Part shown: in pieces, positions 15,488 through 22,927 of the stretch
How the letters are laid out: every line of letters begins with the position of its first letter
How positions within the stretch are numbered: the stretch's first letter is position 1
Source: CAYWRO01 sp964460345
GTDB lineage: Bacteria; Planctomycetota; Phycisphaerae; Phycisphaerales; UBA1924
Assembly: GCA_964460345.1 (NCBI GenBank)
Contig: CAYWRO010000041.1
Location: 1 to 33,659, forward strand
Direction: 5' to 3'
DNA length: 33,659 bases
The notes under the pieces: generated by a model
Told to the model about the DNA's origin: nothing
The model's database searches: none
The model's input: only the letters and a program-made list of their open reading frames with translations
Program-made: the position numbers and the translations under genes

Positions 15488-15510
15488 CGCCGCGCAGCGA
15501 GCGCATAGGC

Positions 15511-15543
15511 ACGGCTTGCCGCATCGGAATGCGGCCAAGCCGT
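15511..15543. terminator. Long hairpin between convergent DUF58 gene and fahA
   Basis: ACGGCTTG-CCGCAT (15511-15524) pairs with ATGCGG-C-CAAGCCGT (15529-15543), a 14-bp stem with one bulged C and the loop CGGA. There is no T tract. It may be a bidirectional terminator or another palindromic repeat; the loop resembles the GGA loops of the elements at 678-756 and 14402-14471. Confidence 0.45.
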
Positions 15544-15571
15544 TGCGCCGATGCGGTGGTGGATTGGGCTG

Positions 15572-16939
15572 TTATGTCGTTGCCGGAGCGATCTTGCCGC
15601 GGCATTCACCGAAGCCGATGCGGCGGAACCCGTCGCGTTGGCAGTAGGCCTTCATGATGACTTCGTCGCCGTCTTCGAGGAAGCGGCGCTTTTCGCCGGT
15701 GGGGAACTCGATCGGGGTGCGGTCGGTGGTCGGCGCGACCTTCGGCGGGGTGGCGAAGGGGTCGCCGTTCCAGGTGAGTTCCAGGAGGCAGCCGCGGTTT
15801 TCTCGCTTCGGGCCGCTGATGGTGCCGGAAGCCATGAGGTCGCCGGGCTGGACGAGGCAGCCGTTGGAGGTGTGGTGCGCGAGCATCTGGGAGATGGTCC
15901 AGTACATCTGGTTGAAGTTGCCCTGGCTGAGGCGGACGGGCGACATGCCGCGGCGGTGCATCTCCTCGCTCTGCAGCCAGACCTCGACGGTGATGTCGAT
16001 GCCGCCGCGGGTTTGGTCGGCCTCGCTGTAGAGGTGCGGGAGGGGCCGGGGGTCGGTATCGGGGCGCTTCAGGGCGGGGCAGCGGAAGGGGGCGAGGGCC
16101 TCCATGGTGACGATGTAGGGAGAGATGGTGGTCGCGAAGCTCTTGGCGAGGAAGGGGCCGAGGGGCTGGTACTCCCACTTCTGGATGTCGCGGGCGGACC
16201 AGTCGTTGACGATGCACATGCCGAAGATGTGGTCCTCGGCCTGGTCGATGGGGACGGGCTGGCCGTGGGTGTTGCCGCGGCCGACGAAGAAGCCCAGCTC
16301 CATCTCGTAATCGAGCATTTTGCAGGGGCCGAAGCCGGGCTGGCCGCCGTCCTCGGCGGGGGCCTGCTGGCCCGCGGGGCGGCGGACTGGCGTGCCGGAG
16401 GGGACGATGGTGGAAGCGCGGCCGTGGTAGCCGACGGGAAGCCACTTGTAGTTGGGCAGGAGGGGATTGTCGGGGCGGAACATGGAGCCGACGTTGGTGG
16501 CGTGGTGGACGGAGGCGTAGAAGTCTGTGTAGTCGGGGATCGTCAGCGGCCAGAGCGAGTACTTGGCTTGACTGCGCGGGATCAGCATGTCGTCGCGCTC
16601 CGCGTGATCGTGCAGCGCGGGGTTGCCCGAATGCAGGAGCCGCGAGACCTCGCGCCGCAGCTTGGGCCATGTGCCGTCCCGGATGATGACGTCGAGCCCG
16701 AAGAACGCCCAGTCGTCATCATCCTCGTCAACCAGGTCCGACATCGCGAGCTGATTCAGGTTCAGCACGAAATCGCCGATCACCACGCCGACCGCGGTGC
16801 TGGCCTCATCACCGTTCTCGAACAAGCAAGTGCACAGCGGCAGATTCTGAATCGGGAAATCCGTCTCGGGGTCGTTGGCTGATTCCACCCACGATTCCAG
16901 CTTGGGATCGTGTGTCTCGTTGATGTCGTGGTAAGGCAT
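15572..16939 (-). CDS. fahA: Fumarylacetoacetase
   Basis: 455 residues. It hydrolyses 4-fumarylacetoacetate to fumarate and acetoacetate, the last step of tyrosine and homogentisate breakdown. Conserved features closely follow the eukaryote-like enzyme: DFPIQNLP at the N-terminus, DYTDFYASVHHATNVG with the metal Asp and catalytic His, LPVGYHGRAST, SGTPVRRPAGQ, the metal ligands in LDYEMELGFFVG, and IVNDWSARDIQKWEY followed by GPFLAKSF. Length slightly exceeds the usual 420 or so. ATG 16939 was chosen because TACGAT lies 6 nt upstream and the homologous sequence begins soon after; the frame is open to GTG 16996. No other tyrosine-catabolic gene is nearby. Confidence 0.95.
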   Translation of the reverse strand: MPYHDINETHDPKLESWVESANDPETDFPIQNLPLCTCLFENGDEASTAVGVVIGDFVLNLNQLAMSDLVDEDDDDWAFFGLDVIIRDGTWPKLRREVSRLLHSGNPALHDHAERDDMLIPRSQAKYSLWPLTIPDYTDFYASVHHATNVGSMFRPDNPLLPNYKWLPVGYHGRASTIVPSGTPVRRPAGQQAPAEDGGQPGFGPCKMLDYEMELGFFVGRGNTHGQPVPIDQAEDHIFGMCIVNDWSARDIQKWEYQPLGPFLAKSFATTISPYIVTMEALAPFRCPALKRPDTDPRPLPHLYSEADQTRGGIDITVEVWLQSEEMHRRGMSPVRLSQGNFNQMYWTISQMLAHHTSNGCLVQPGDLMASGTISGPKRENRGCLLELTWNGDPFATPPKVAPTTDRTPIEFPTGEKRRFLEDGDEVIMKAYCQRDGFRRIGFGECRGKIAPATT

Positions 16940-16945
16940 GCCGCC

Positions 16946-16951
16946 ATCGTA
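16946..16951 (-). promoter_or_regulatory. Candidate -10 TACGAT of fahA, leaderless type
   Basis: TACGAT on the minus strand ends 6 nt before ATG 16939, with no Shine-Dalgarno sequence. Confidence 0.4.
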
Positions 16952-17295
16952 CGGGGGGAGCTTCGCCGGGGCTCCGCGGGCCGTCTGGCCTCCCACGGAA
17001 CAACCGGTGGAGGTTCTGGCACCCGACTTCAGGCCCGCGCCTCTCGCGCGAGCCCCCGACTGTTTGAGGGCGAACAGGCCTCTCCATGAGCCTGCTGTTC
17101 AGTGAAAATAGCCCGTGTTCTTGACTGAAACACCACCATCGACTGCCGCCGATCTGGCCAGATGTGGCCACCCAGAATGGGGCAGATCGGTACGGGATCC
17201 GTCCGGAAGAACCCCCTTTGCAGGCTGGTACCCCCCCTCGACAGGTTATGAGACCACCCCGGATACGGGGAAACCCTTGTTTTGATTTAGGCATG

Positions 17296-17323
17296 TTGTC
17301 AAGTGCACAGAGTCAGGTAGACT
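17296..17323 (+). promoter_or_regulatory. Promoter candidate of PEP-CTERM-like gene
   Basis: TTGTCA (17296-17301) and TAGACT (17318-17323) are separated by 16 nt. The predicted start near 17330 gives a leader of about 70 nt containing GGAG (17389-17392) 6 nt before the ATG. Confidence 0.5.
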
Positions 17324-17398
17324 GACCCTCACCGGCGGGAACACAAGCGGTTGGGAACTCGCCGGGACGGTTAACCCTTTTTCGGACTGGAGAAACTC

Positions 17399-18103
17399 AT
17401 GTTGGGGTCTCGCGCCAAAATCGTTTTGGCCGCGGCCGCGGGCGCTTGTTTGTGCGGCGTCGCGTCAGCGGAAACCGTGACGTATGGCTTCGAAGTGCTG
17501 GAGGACAACAGCCCTCTGGACTTCTCCAGCCAGCTCTCGGTCAGCGTGTCGGACCACCGGCAGAGCGGCGCGATGGGCGCACTCGCTCCCGGCCAGGTCT
17601 CGTTCAAGTTCAACAACATCGGAGCCCTGAGTTCGTCCATCGCCCGCATCTACTTCGATGACGGGACGCTGCTTGGGATCGCCACGGTGTTCTCGTCGAC
17701 CGGCGTCTCCATGGACCAGACCTTCCCTGGGCCCGGCAGCCTGCCCGGTGGGACGAACGTCAACTTCGTCGCGACGGCAGGGTTCTCGATCGGCGCGAAC
17801 GCGCCGCCACCGGCGAACGGCGTGAACAACACGGCCACGGGCACCGAGTGGGTTGAGATCGTCTTCAACCTGATCAACGGCAAGACCTACGCCGACACGA
17901 TCGCAGCCCTCAACGGCTTCGACAGCGAAGGCGACGGCATCGCCGATCTGCGCATCGGCCTGCACCTGATCGCCCTGGCCGACGGCGGAAGCGAGACGTA
18001 CATCAACACGACGCCGCCTCCCGGCAACATGATCCCGCTCCCCTCGACGGCCGGCCTGGCCGCGGCGGGGCTGCTGATGGTCGGCGCTCGTCGCCGCCGC
18101 TGA
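17399..18103 (+). CDS. Secreted protein with PEP-CTERM-like sorting tail
   Basis: 234 residues. The signal peptide is residues 1-24 (cleavage after GVASA). The body is a beta-rich extracellular domain without a recognised family; it is low in charge, rich in Gly, Asn, Ser and Thr, and lacks cysteine after the signal peptide. The C-terminus (about 212-234) has the tripartite sorting layout: a short MIPLPSTAG motif, a hydrophobic helix AAAGLLMVGA and the basic end RRRR. This is typical of PEP-CTERM-like substrates of exosortase, so the protein probably passes through the envelope and is cut and anchored or released. No exosortase gene lies in the window. The ATG has GGAG at 17389-17392. A strong terminator follows. 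Function unknown. Confidence 0.8.
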   Translation: MLGSRAKIVLAAAAGACLCGVASAETVTYGFEVLEDNSPLDFSSQLSVSVSDHRQSGAMGALAPGQVSFKFNNIGALSSSIARIYFDDGTLLGIATVFSSTGVSMDQTFPGPGSLPGGTNVNFVATAGFSIGANAPPPANGVNNTATGTEWVEIVFNLINGKTYADTIAALNGFDSEGDGIADLRIGLHLIALADGGSETYINTTPPPGNMIPLPSTAGLAAAGLLMVGARRRR

Positions 18104-18131
18104 GGCAGAACAAATCGAGCTCAGTTCCAGT

Positions 18132-18163
18132 CGGCGGGCGTCCTGCCCGCCGGCTGTCTTTTT
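18132..18163 (+). terminator. Intrinsic terminator after PEP-CTERM-like gene
   Basis: CGGCGGGC (18132-18139), loop GTCCT, GCCCGCCG (18145-18152), then GCTGTCTTTTTG. An 8-bp perfect GC stem with a near T tract. Confidence 0.75.
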
Positions 18164-18283
18164 GTCAGAGACGCGCCCGTCAGGAAGCGTTGGCGCTCTG
18201 ATGCGTTCAGGGGGATGCTGGGCTTTGCGAAAGGGCAAATTGCGAGGCGGAGGTGCGAGAGGCTGGCTTCGCGCGTGGGTGGG

Positions 18284-18312
18284 TTGCCGCTCCCTGATGG
18301 GCGCGGCTCTGA
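18284..18312. repeat. Dispersed repeat, CCGCTCCCTGAyGGGCGCGGCTCTGA family, copy 2
   Basis: It shares the CCGCTyCCTGAyGGGCGCGGCTCTGA core with 2571-2600 and 19344-19370. It lies between the terminator at 18132-18163 and the convergent methyltransferase. Confidence 0.55.
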
Positions 18313-18328
18313 GACGGCTGGGCCAAGG

Positions 18329-19201
18329 CTATCCGTGTGTCAGGATCCACACGGCGTAGCCCGAGGGTTCGCTGACCAGGGGCCGGCCGTACTCGTCGAC
18401 GATGGCGATCGTGCGGAGGGCGGAGCGGGCGATCAGGCGGTCCCATTGGCTGGGGCTGTAGGTGCGGAGCCAGTACGACGATTCGATGTGCTCCACGCCG
18501 CGGGGGCGGGTGACGGTGATGTGTGAGACCACCTGCTCCCGCCTCGCCCTGACTTCGGCCTCGCCCAGGGGCGGGGTGTACTGGATGACCTGGCGCACGT
18601 GGCAGCGGCCGCGGGCGCTCTCCCAGACGTCCTCAACGGGGAACTCGGCAAAGTATCGGGCAAGGCCGATGCCGACGGCGTAGACGCCGCCGGGCCGAAG
18701 CACGCGCGAGATGCACTCGAAGTGGGCAAGCATCGCGCGGTCGCTCGGCAGGTGACGGATTGTGTTGATCAGGTTGAAGGCGAAATCGACCCCCCCCGCT
18801 CCCACCCCACCGCTGTCACTCGCACCCCTCCCGCGCCGTCTGCCCCCGCTGCCAGCCCATGACCGCGGCACGATCGTTTCATCAAAGTCGGTGATGTCGC
18901 CGAAATGGAGTGCGGCGCGGTGCTGGAGGCCGGCTCGATCGAAGCGGCGGCGCGCGTAGTCGAGCATGGGCTCGCTGAGGTCCATGCCGATCACCCGCCG
19001 CCCCCGCTTGGCGGCGGGGAGGAGGAGGCGGGCTGTGCCGCAGGCGGGCTCGAACCAGACCTGGCCGCCGCGACGCCGCGGCGTGGCGACGAAGCGTTCG
19101 GCGATGTGTTCCAGGCCGCGCAGCTCCCAGGCGGTCCACTTGGAGTGGATGATGTCGTAGTAGGCGGGGATGCGGTAATAGTGGGCGCGGCGCGACTCCA
19201 T
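18329..19201 (-). CDS. Class I SAM-dependent methyltransferase
   Basis: 290 residues. The Rossmann methyltransferase core has motif I VWFEPACGTARLLL (residues 48-61), motif II GMDLSEPMLDYAR (72-84), motif III GDITDF (101-106), and motif IV DFAFNLINTIRHL (139-151). Residues 111-137 are a low-complexity Gly/Arg/Ser insertion between motifs III and IV. The substrate cannot be read from the sequence; the layout (N-terminal YYDIIHSKWTAWE) resembles small-molecule methyltransferases. ATG 19201 is preceded by TACCCT 8 nt upstream. Neighbouring genes give no pathway hint. Confidence 0.85.
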   Translation of the reverse strand: MESRRAHYYRIPAYYDIIHSKWTAWELRGLEHIAERFVATPRRRGGQVWFEPACGTARLLLPAAKRGRRVIGMDLSEPMLDYARRRFDRAGLQHRAALHFGDITDFDETIVPRSWAGSGGRRRGRGASDSGGVGAGGVDFAFNLINTIRHLPSDRAMLAHFECISRVLRPGGVYAVGIGLARYFAEFPVEDVWESARGRCHVRQVIQYTPPLGEAEVRARREQVVSHITVTRPRGVEHIESSYWLRTYSPSQWDRLIARSALRTIAIVDEYGRPLVSEPSGYAVWILTHG

Positions 19202-19209
19202 GGGGCGGG

Positions 19210-19215
19210 AGGGTA
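19210..19215 (-). promoter_or_regulatory. Candidate -10 TACCCT of methyltransferase gene, leaderless type
   Basis: TACCCT on the minus strand ends 8 nt before ATG 19201; no Shine-Dalgarno sequence and no clear -35. Confidence 0.35.
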
Positions 19216-19273
19216 GCGCTTTGCAGGATGGCCGTGGTCGGGGCTGCTGGCGGAGTCGGAGCGCAATTGAGAA

Positions 19274-19298
19274 GAGCCGGCGGGAGGCCGGCGGTTCA
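19274..19298. repeat. Single-arm copy of dispersed GCCGGC hairpin repeat
   Basis: It matches 28-52 and 14448-14472 at most positions (GAGCCGGC, then GGAGGCCGGCGGTTCA). It is followed by a purine-rich low-complexity stretch (about 19300-19343). Confidence 0.5.
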
Positions 19299-19343
19299 CG
19301 GGGACGGGAGGGGGAGCGGGAAGGGGGAGGGGGACGGGGAAGG

Positions 19344-19370
19344 TTCCGCTCCCTCGGGCGCGGCTCTGAC
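19344..19370. repeat. Dispersed repeat, CCGCTCCCT..GGGCGCGGCTCTGA family, copy 3
   Basis: This copy lacks the GA of the CTGA(C/T)GG centre, and its end (GGCTCTGAC) is followed by two further short units, GGGCGGCTCTGAC (19371-19383) and GGGCGGCTCGG, giving a small tandem array next to the dockerin gene end. Confidence 0.5.
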
Positions 19371-19408
19371 GGGCGGCTCTGACGGGCGGCTCGGATGGGG
19401 TTAGAAAC

Positions 19409-22400
19409 TCAGGGGGTGCAGCCGTCTGCAGAGGCGGGGAACCACAGGTCGAGGTAAGCCAGAAGGTCGAAGACGTCGACGGCCGCATCGTCGGTCATCT
19501 CGGCGCCTGCATCTGCCGCGAACCAGAGGTCCAGGTAGGCCAGCAGGTCGAAGACGTCGGCGACAAGGTTGAGGTCGAGGTCGGCCTCGCACGTGGCTGT
19601 CACCTCGATGGGAGCGCTGGTGGTCTGGCCGCACGGTCCCTGCACGAGGACGTCGTAGACGCCTGCATCGCCGGGGCCGAAGTTCTCGACAACCAGTTCG
19701 CGGGCCACAGCGCCGGAGATCGTGGATCCCTCGAGACGCCACTGGTAGCGCATCGGCCCGGCGCCCTGGGCGCCGACGGCCAACTCGAGCGTGCCGCCGA
19801 CGCGGACGACGGTGTCGCCGGACTGGCTCGCGATGCCGGGCTCGGTGAGCCCCATCGCCCAGCACGCGGCGTGCTCGAGAACGTGCTCGGCGTCGTGCGT
19901 GGCGACCATGAAGCTCGAATCTTCGAAGAACAGGAACACGCGCCGGGCCGGGGCCGTGCGGCCATTGAGGAGGGCCGCTCCCTGCTCCGCCGCGGCGATA
20001 ACGGCGTCGGTCGGAACCCCGGTGCGCGTCGCCAGCACCTGCACGCCGGGCCCGAACGGCCCCTGGATGAAGCTCATGTTGGCGGGCGACTCGAAGACGG
20101 TCATCACGCCGAGGCTGTTGTGGGCGGTGATCGGGTGGTTGTTGTTGATGATGCTGATGGTGGTCTGGTTGTTGGCGACCGCCCCGTTGCTGGCCAGCGG
20201 CTCGCGATCGGGGCGCATGATGGCGTGCTCCCAGTCGATCAGTGGCACGGGCAGATTGGAGAACTGTCCGGCGACGTTCCCGGAGGCGATCGTCGAGGAG
20301 ACCACGATGAGGTCGTAGTCCGCCGCCATTTGCGCGGGCGTCGGCCGGCTGGCGGGGTTCTCTGCGAACGTGTCAACCTCGAAGCCCTGGGCCCGCAGCG
20401 CATCCGCGACGGCGGCGTCGCCGGGGACCGGCGGATCGCCCGCGCCAATCAGCGCGATGCGCGAGAAGTCGCCGACGCGGATGTACCCCGGCTTGAGTTC
20501 GACACTGACGCCGTCGGCCCCCGTCACGGTGAGGCGCACATCGTAAACGCCGTCGGCCAGGTAGGTGTGCGTGGGGTGCTGCTGCGTGCTGACCGTGCCG
20601 TCGCCGAAGCTCCAGAGCCAGGCCGTCGGGTTCGGGACGGTAGAGGTGTCGGTAAAGGAGACCGTCATGGGCGCGAGCCCCTGGCGGACATCCGCGGCGA
20701 AGTCAGCCGCGCCGACGAACTTGACGCGCAGGACGTTTGCGCCGCGGTCGACGGGCGAGGTGTAGTCCTGGTCCTTGTACAGATCGGTGAAGTAGATGCC
20801 GTCCGGTCCGGCCGCCAGCCCGACGGCGGTCGCCTTGCCGGAGCCGACGTACTGCACGAGCGTCTCGCCGCCGTTGATGAGGTTGCCGCCGGCGTCGAGT
20901 TGCCAGACCGTGAGTCGTTTGCCGATTGACTGCGGCCCGGTCGCCCACGTGGCGCCGGACTCGGTCACGATCATTTTGTCCATCATCTCGGCGGGGAAGC
21001 CGCTGCCGTCAAATGTCTGCGGCTGGACGAACACGCAGTTGACGGGGCCGCTTGAGGGGACCCAGTTGTACGCCGCGAACGCCTGCATCGAGTTGTCGGA
21101 TCCGTCCCACAGGTAGTTGCGCGAGCGCACGACCCTGGCGATGCGATCGACGCTGGGGCCGTTCTCGACCATGTAGTGCTGGCCGTCCGACGCACGCCAT
21201 GCGCCGCCGAAGGGGTTGCGCAGCCCGTACGCGAAGACGTAGTCGCGCGCGGAGATGCCATCACCGGCGTTGTAGAAGGGGTTGTCGGCCGGCGCTGTGC
21301 CGTTGAGGTTCATGCGGAGGATTTTGCCGCGGAAGGAGTTGAGGTTCTGCCCCGTACCGGCGTTGAAACCGTCGCCCATGTGGACGTACAGGAGACCGTC
21401 GGGACCGAAGGTCATGTTGGAGATCTGGTGCGACTGCCCCTGGCTCTCGCCGATCATGTTCAGGATGGTGGTTTGAGTCGCGGCGGTGAGGCCGCCGTCG
21501 TTGCTGGTGAAGCGCACGACCTTGGGGTAGTGCGGCCCGCCGGCGTCGTAGAGCATGCCGGCGAAGACGTCACCCGTGGCCTCGTGCACCACGATCCCCG
21601 ACAGGCCCTGCTCGCCCGAGCCGGGGAACTGCCCCGTCGGGTTGAAGTTGAGCAGGCCCGCGGCGTAATCCCGCACCTGTCCGGAACGCGTCACCACCTT
21701 GATCGTGCCGTACAGCTCGGTGACGTAGTAGAAGGGGTCGTCCGGATCGTCGCCGAGCCGGCTCTCCGGCACGAACGCGATGTTGACCGGCAGCCGGAGG
21801 CCGCTGGCGACGGTGTCCACCTTGTATCCGGGGCGCGTGGCGATCCACGGCGTCGGCGCGCTGCGCGCGGGGTTGGCGAAGCTGGGCGCCGTCTGGCCCG
21901 ACTGGCCGAAGTAGGAGGCGCCTGCCGCGGAGACCCAGAAGATTGCTTCCGTGGACCCCGAAGCGCCCATCGCGGGCAGATAGATTGTGATGTCGTCCCC
22001 CTCGTGATCGGTGAAGCGCAGTTCGCTCTCCGGGAAGGCGACGCTGGGCTCATCGCCGGCGCTGAGCACGACGCGGATCGGCTCGTGACCGGGGAGGATG
22101 CCGGGGTTCATGAGTTGGTTGGTCAGGCCATCGTGGCCGCGGAACTCGAGGAGGACCGCGCCGCCGGCCTGCTCAATCCGCAGCGACGGCGGGAAGGTGC
22201 CGGGCGGCGGGGGCGGCGGCAGGACAAGGTCGGCCCCGAACGAATCGATCCAGCGCGGCGTGGGTGAATCGAGGATGTCGTCGCCGGTGAGCGGGAGGAT
22301 CTCGGTCGGAGGAGCGGTGCGGAAGCCGCGCTCGCTCCAGGCGCTCCACTCGGTGCCGGCCTGGCCGCTGTCATCGCGGTGGCGGACGCGGAGGCGATAC

Positions 22401-22753
22401 TCGGTGTCCGGCTCCAGGGCGTCCTGACCCGCTGACGAACCCATGAAGTTGCCGTCGCCGAAGTGGGCGTGCACCTTCTCGAGCCCGGTCACGCACAACC
22501 CGGCCCAGACCCGCTCGCTCGGATTGACGCGCCAGATCTCCCAGTCGGTGCAGAGGTGGGTGTCACCGTTGTCGGGATCTGAGAACGGGGCCGTTTCCAT
22601 GTGGACGTCGGACGGGTTGACGATCTGCCCTTCGGACGCCGGCTCGGTGATCACCGGCGCATCCGGAGGCACGTTCCCCCATGCCGCGCCCGCGACAGCG
22701 AACAGAACCATGGGACCACTCACAAACGCGGGCCGCAACGTCCGATGTGCCAT
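19409..22753 (-). CDS. Modular secreted sugar-dehydrogenase-like/PKD/dockerin protein
   Basis: 1114 residues. The signal peptide is about 1-26 (cleavage near AAWG-NVPP). Residues 28-150 look like an Fn3-type beta domain and 185-295 form a further beta-rich segment. Residues 306-680 are a glucose/sorbosone dehydrogenase-type propeller: GLRLPVNIAFVPE, GEQGLSGIVVH, NMTFGPDGLLYVHMGDG, RGKILRMNLNG, YGLRNPFGGAW, and GLAAGPDGIYFTDL. Residues 680-760 are a PKD domain (VSFTDTST, WSFGDGT, HTYLADGVYDVRLTV). Residues 765-970 resemble a ThuA-like or Rossmann glutamine-amidotransferase fold (YDLIVVSSTIASG, FLFFEDSSFM). Residues 975-1053 are Ig-like. The tail 1055-1114 holds two DVFDLLAYLDLWF dockerin-like repeats. 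It is likely exported and surface-anchored; enzymatic activity and cofactor (PQQ) are not certain. ATG 22753 has GGAGA upstream. Confidence 0.85.
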   Translation of the reverse strand: MAHRTLRPAFVSGPMVLFAVAGAAWGNVPPDAPVITEPASEGQIVNPSDVHMETAPFSDPDNGDTHLCTDWEIWRVNPSERVWAGLCVTGLEKVHAHFGDGNFMGSSAGQDALEPDTEYRLRVRHRDDSGQAGTEWSAWSERGFRTAPPTEILPLTGDDILDSPTPRWIDSFGADLVLPPPPPPGTFPPSLRIEQAGGAVLLEFRGHDGLTNQLMNPGILPGHEPIRVVLSAGDEPSVAFPESELRFTDHEGDDITIYLPAMGASGSTEAIFWVSAAGASYFGQSGQTAPSFANPARSAPTPWIATRPGYKVDTVASGLRLPVNIAFVPESRLGDDPDDPFYYVTELYGTIKVVTRSGQVRDYAAGLLNFNPTGQFPGSGEQGLSGIVVHEATGDVFAGMLYDAGGPHYPKVVRFTSNDGGLTAATQTTILNMIGESQGQSHQISNMTFGPDGLLYVHMGDGFNAGTGQNLNSFRGKILRMNLNGTAPADNPFYNAGDGISARDYVFAYGLRNPFGGAWRASDGQHYMVENGPSVDRIARVVRSRNYLWDGSDNSMQAFAAYNWVPSSGPVNCVFVQPQTFDGSGFPAEMMDKMIVTESGATWATGPQSIGKRLTVWQLDAGGNLINGGETLVQYVGSGKATAVGLAAGPDGIYFTDLYKDQDYTSPVDRGANVLRVKFVGAADFAADVRQGLAPMTVSFTDTSTVPNPTAWLWSFGDGTVSTQQHPTHTYLADGVYDVRLTVTGADGVSVELKPGYIRVGDFSRIALIGAGDPPVPGDAAVADALRAQGFEVDTFAENPASRPTPAQMAADYDLIVVSSTIASGNVAGQFSNLPVPLIDWEHAIMRPDREPLASNGAVANNQTTISIINNNHPITAHNSLGVMTVFESPANMSFIQGPFGPGVQVLATRTGVPTDAVIAAAEQGAALLNGRTAPARRVFLFFEDSSFMVATHDAEHVLEHAACWAMGLTEPGIASQSGDTVVRVGGTLELAVGAQGAGPMRYQWRLEGSTISGAVARELVVENFGPGDAGVYDVLVQGPCGQTTSAPIEVTATCEADLDLNLVADVFDLLAYLDLWFAADAGAEMTDDAAVDVFDLLAYLDLWFPASADGCTP

Positions 22754-22790
22754 GCCGATCTCCAGACGGATCTACAACGGGTTTACCAGG

Positions 22791-22809
22791 GCGCCCGAGA
22801 GCCGGGCGC
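22791..22809. other. Stem-loop in asnS/dockerin-gene divergent region
   Basis: GCGCCCG-AGAGC-CGGGCGC forms a perfect 7-bp stem. It lies in the 174-nt region between divergent starts, within the likely leader of the 1114-residue protein gene. Function unknown. Confidence 0.35.
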
Positions 22810-22927
22810 GAGAGCCTTCATGCTAACACAATCCGGCGCAATCGCCACCCCTGTTCCTACGATGGTCCCGCGGCTGGCGCGACGCCCGGCCGCGGACGTC
22901 GGTCGATTTCAGCAAGGATCCAGGCAC

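Larger units (their letters stand above)
16940..17398. other. 459-nt intergenic region between divergent fahA and PEP-CTERM-like gene
   Basis: No open frame is supported. It holds the fahA -10 candidate, two adjacent perfect palindromes, ATCTGGCCAGAT (17152-17163) and GTGGCCAC (17164-17171), a hairpin CCCCG-GATA-CGGGG (17257-17270) followed by AAACCCTTGTTTTGATTT, and the promoter at 17296-17323. The base composition of 17271-17300 is markedly less GC-rich than the surroundings. It could carry operators for the sorted surface protein. Confidence 0.5.

Noticed and set aside
15551..16882. Open frame (443 codons, +) antisense to fahA
   Set aside because: Shadow frame; fahA carries the full metal and catalytic set.
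17154..17171. Restriction-modification or partition site made of the two adjacent palindromes
   Set aside because: Short palindromes are common in GC-rich DNA and no matching methylase or ParB-type gene is in the window; kept only as possible operators.
16940..17398. Known riboswitch upstream of the PEP-CTERM-like gene
   Set aside because: I could not fit the conserved cores of c-di-GMP, cobalamin, glycine or SAM riboswitches to the sequence.
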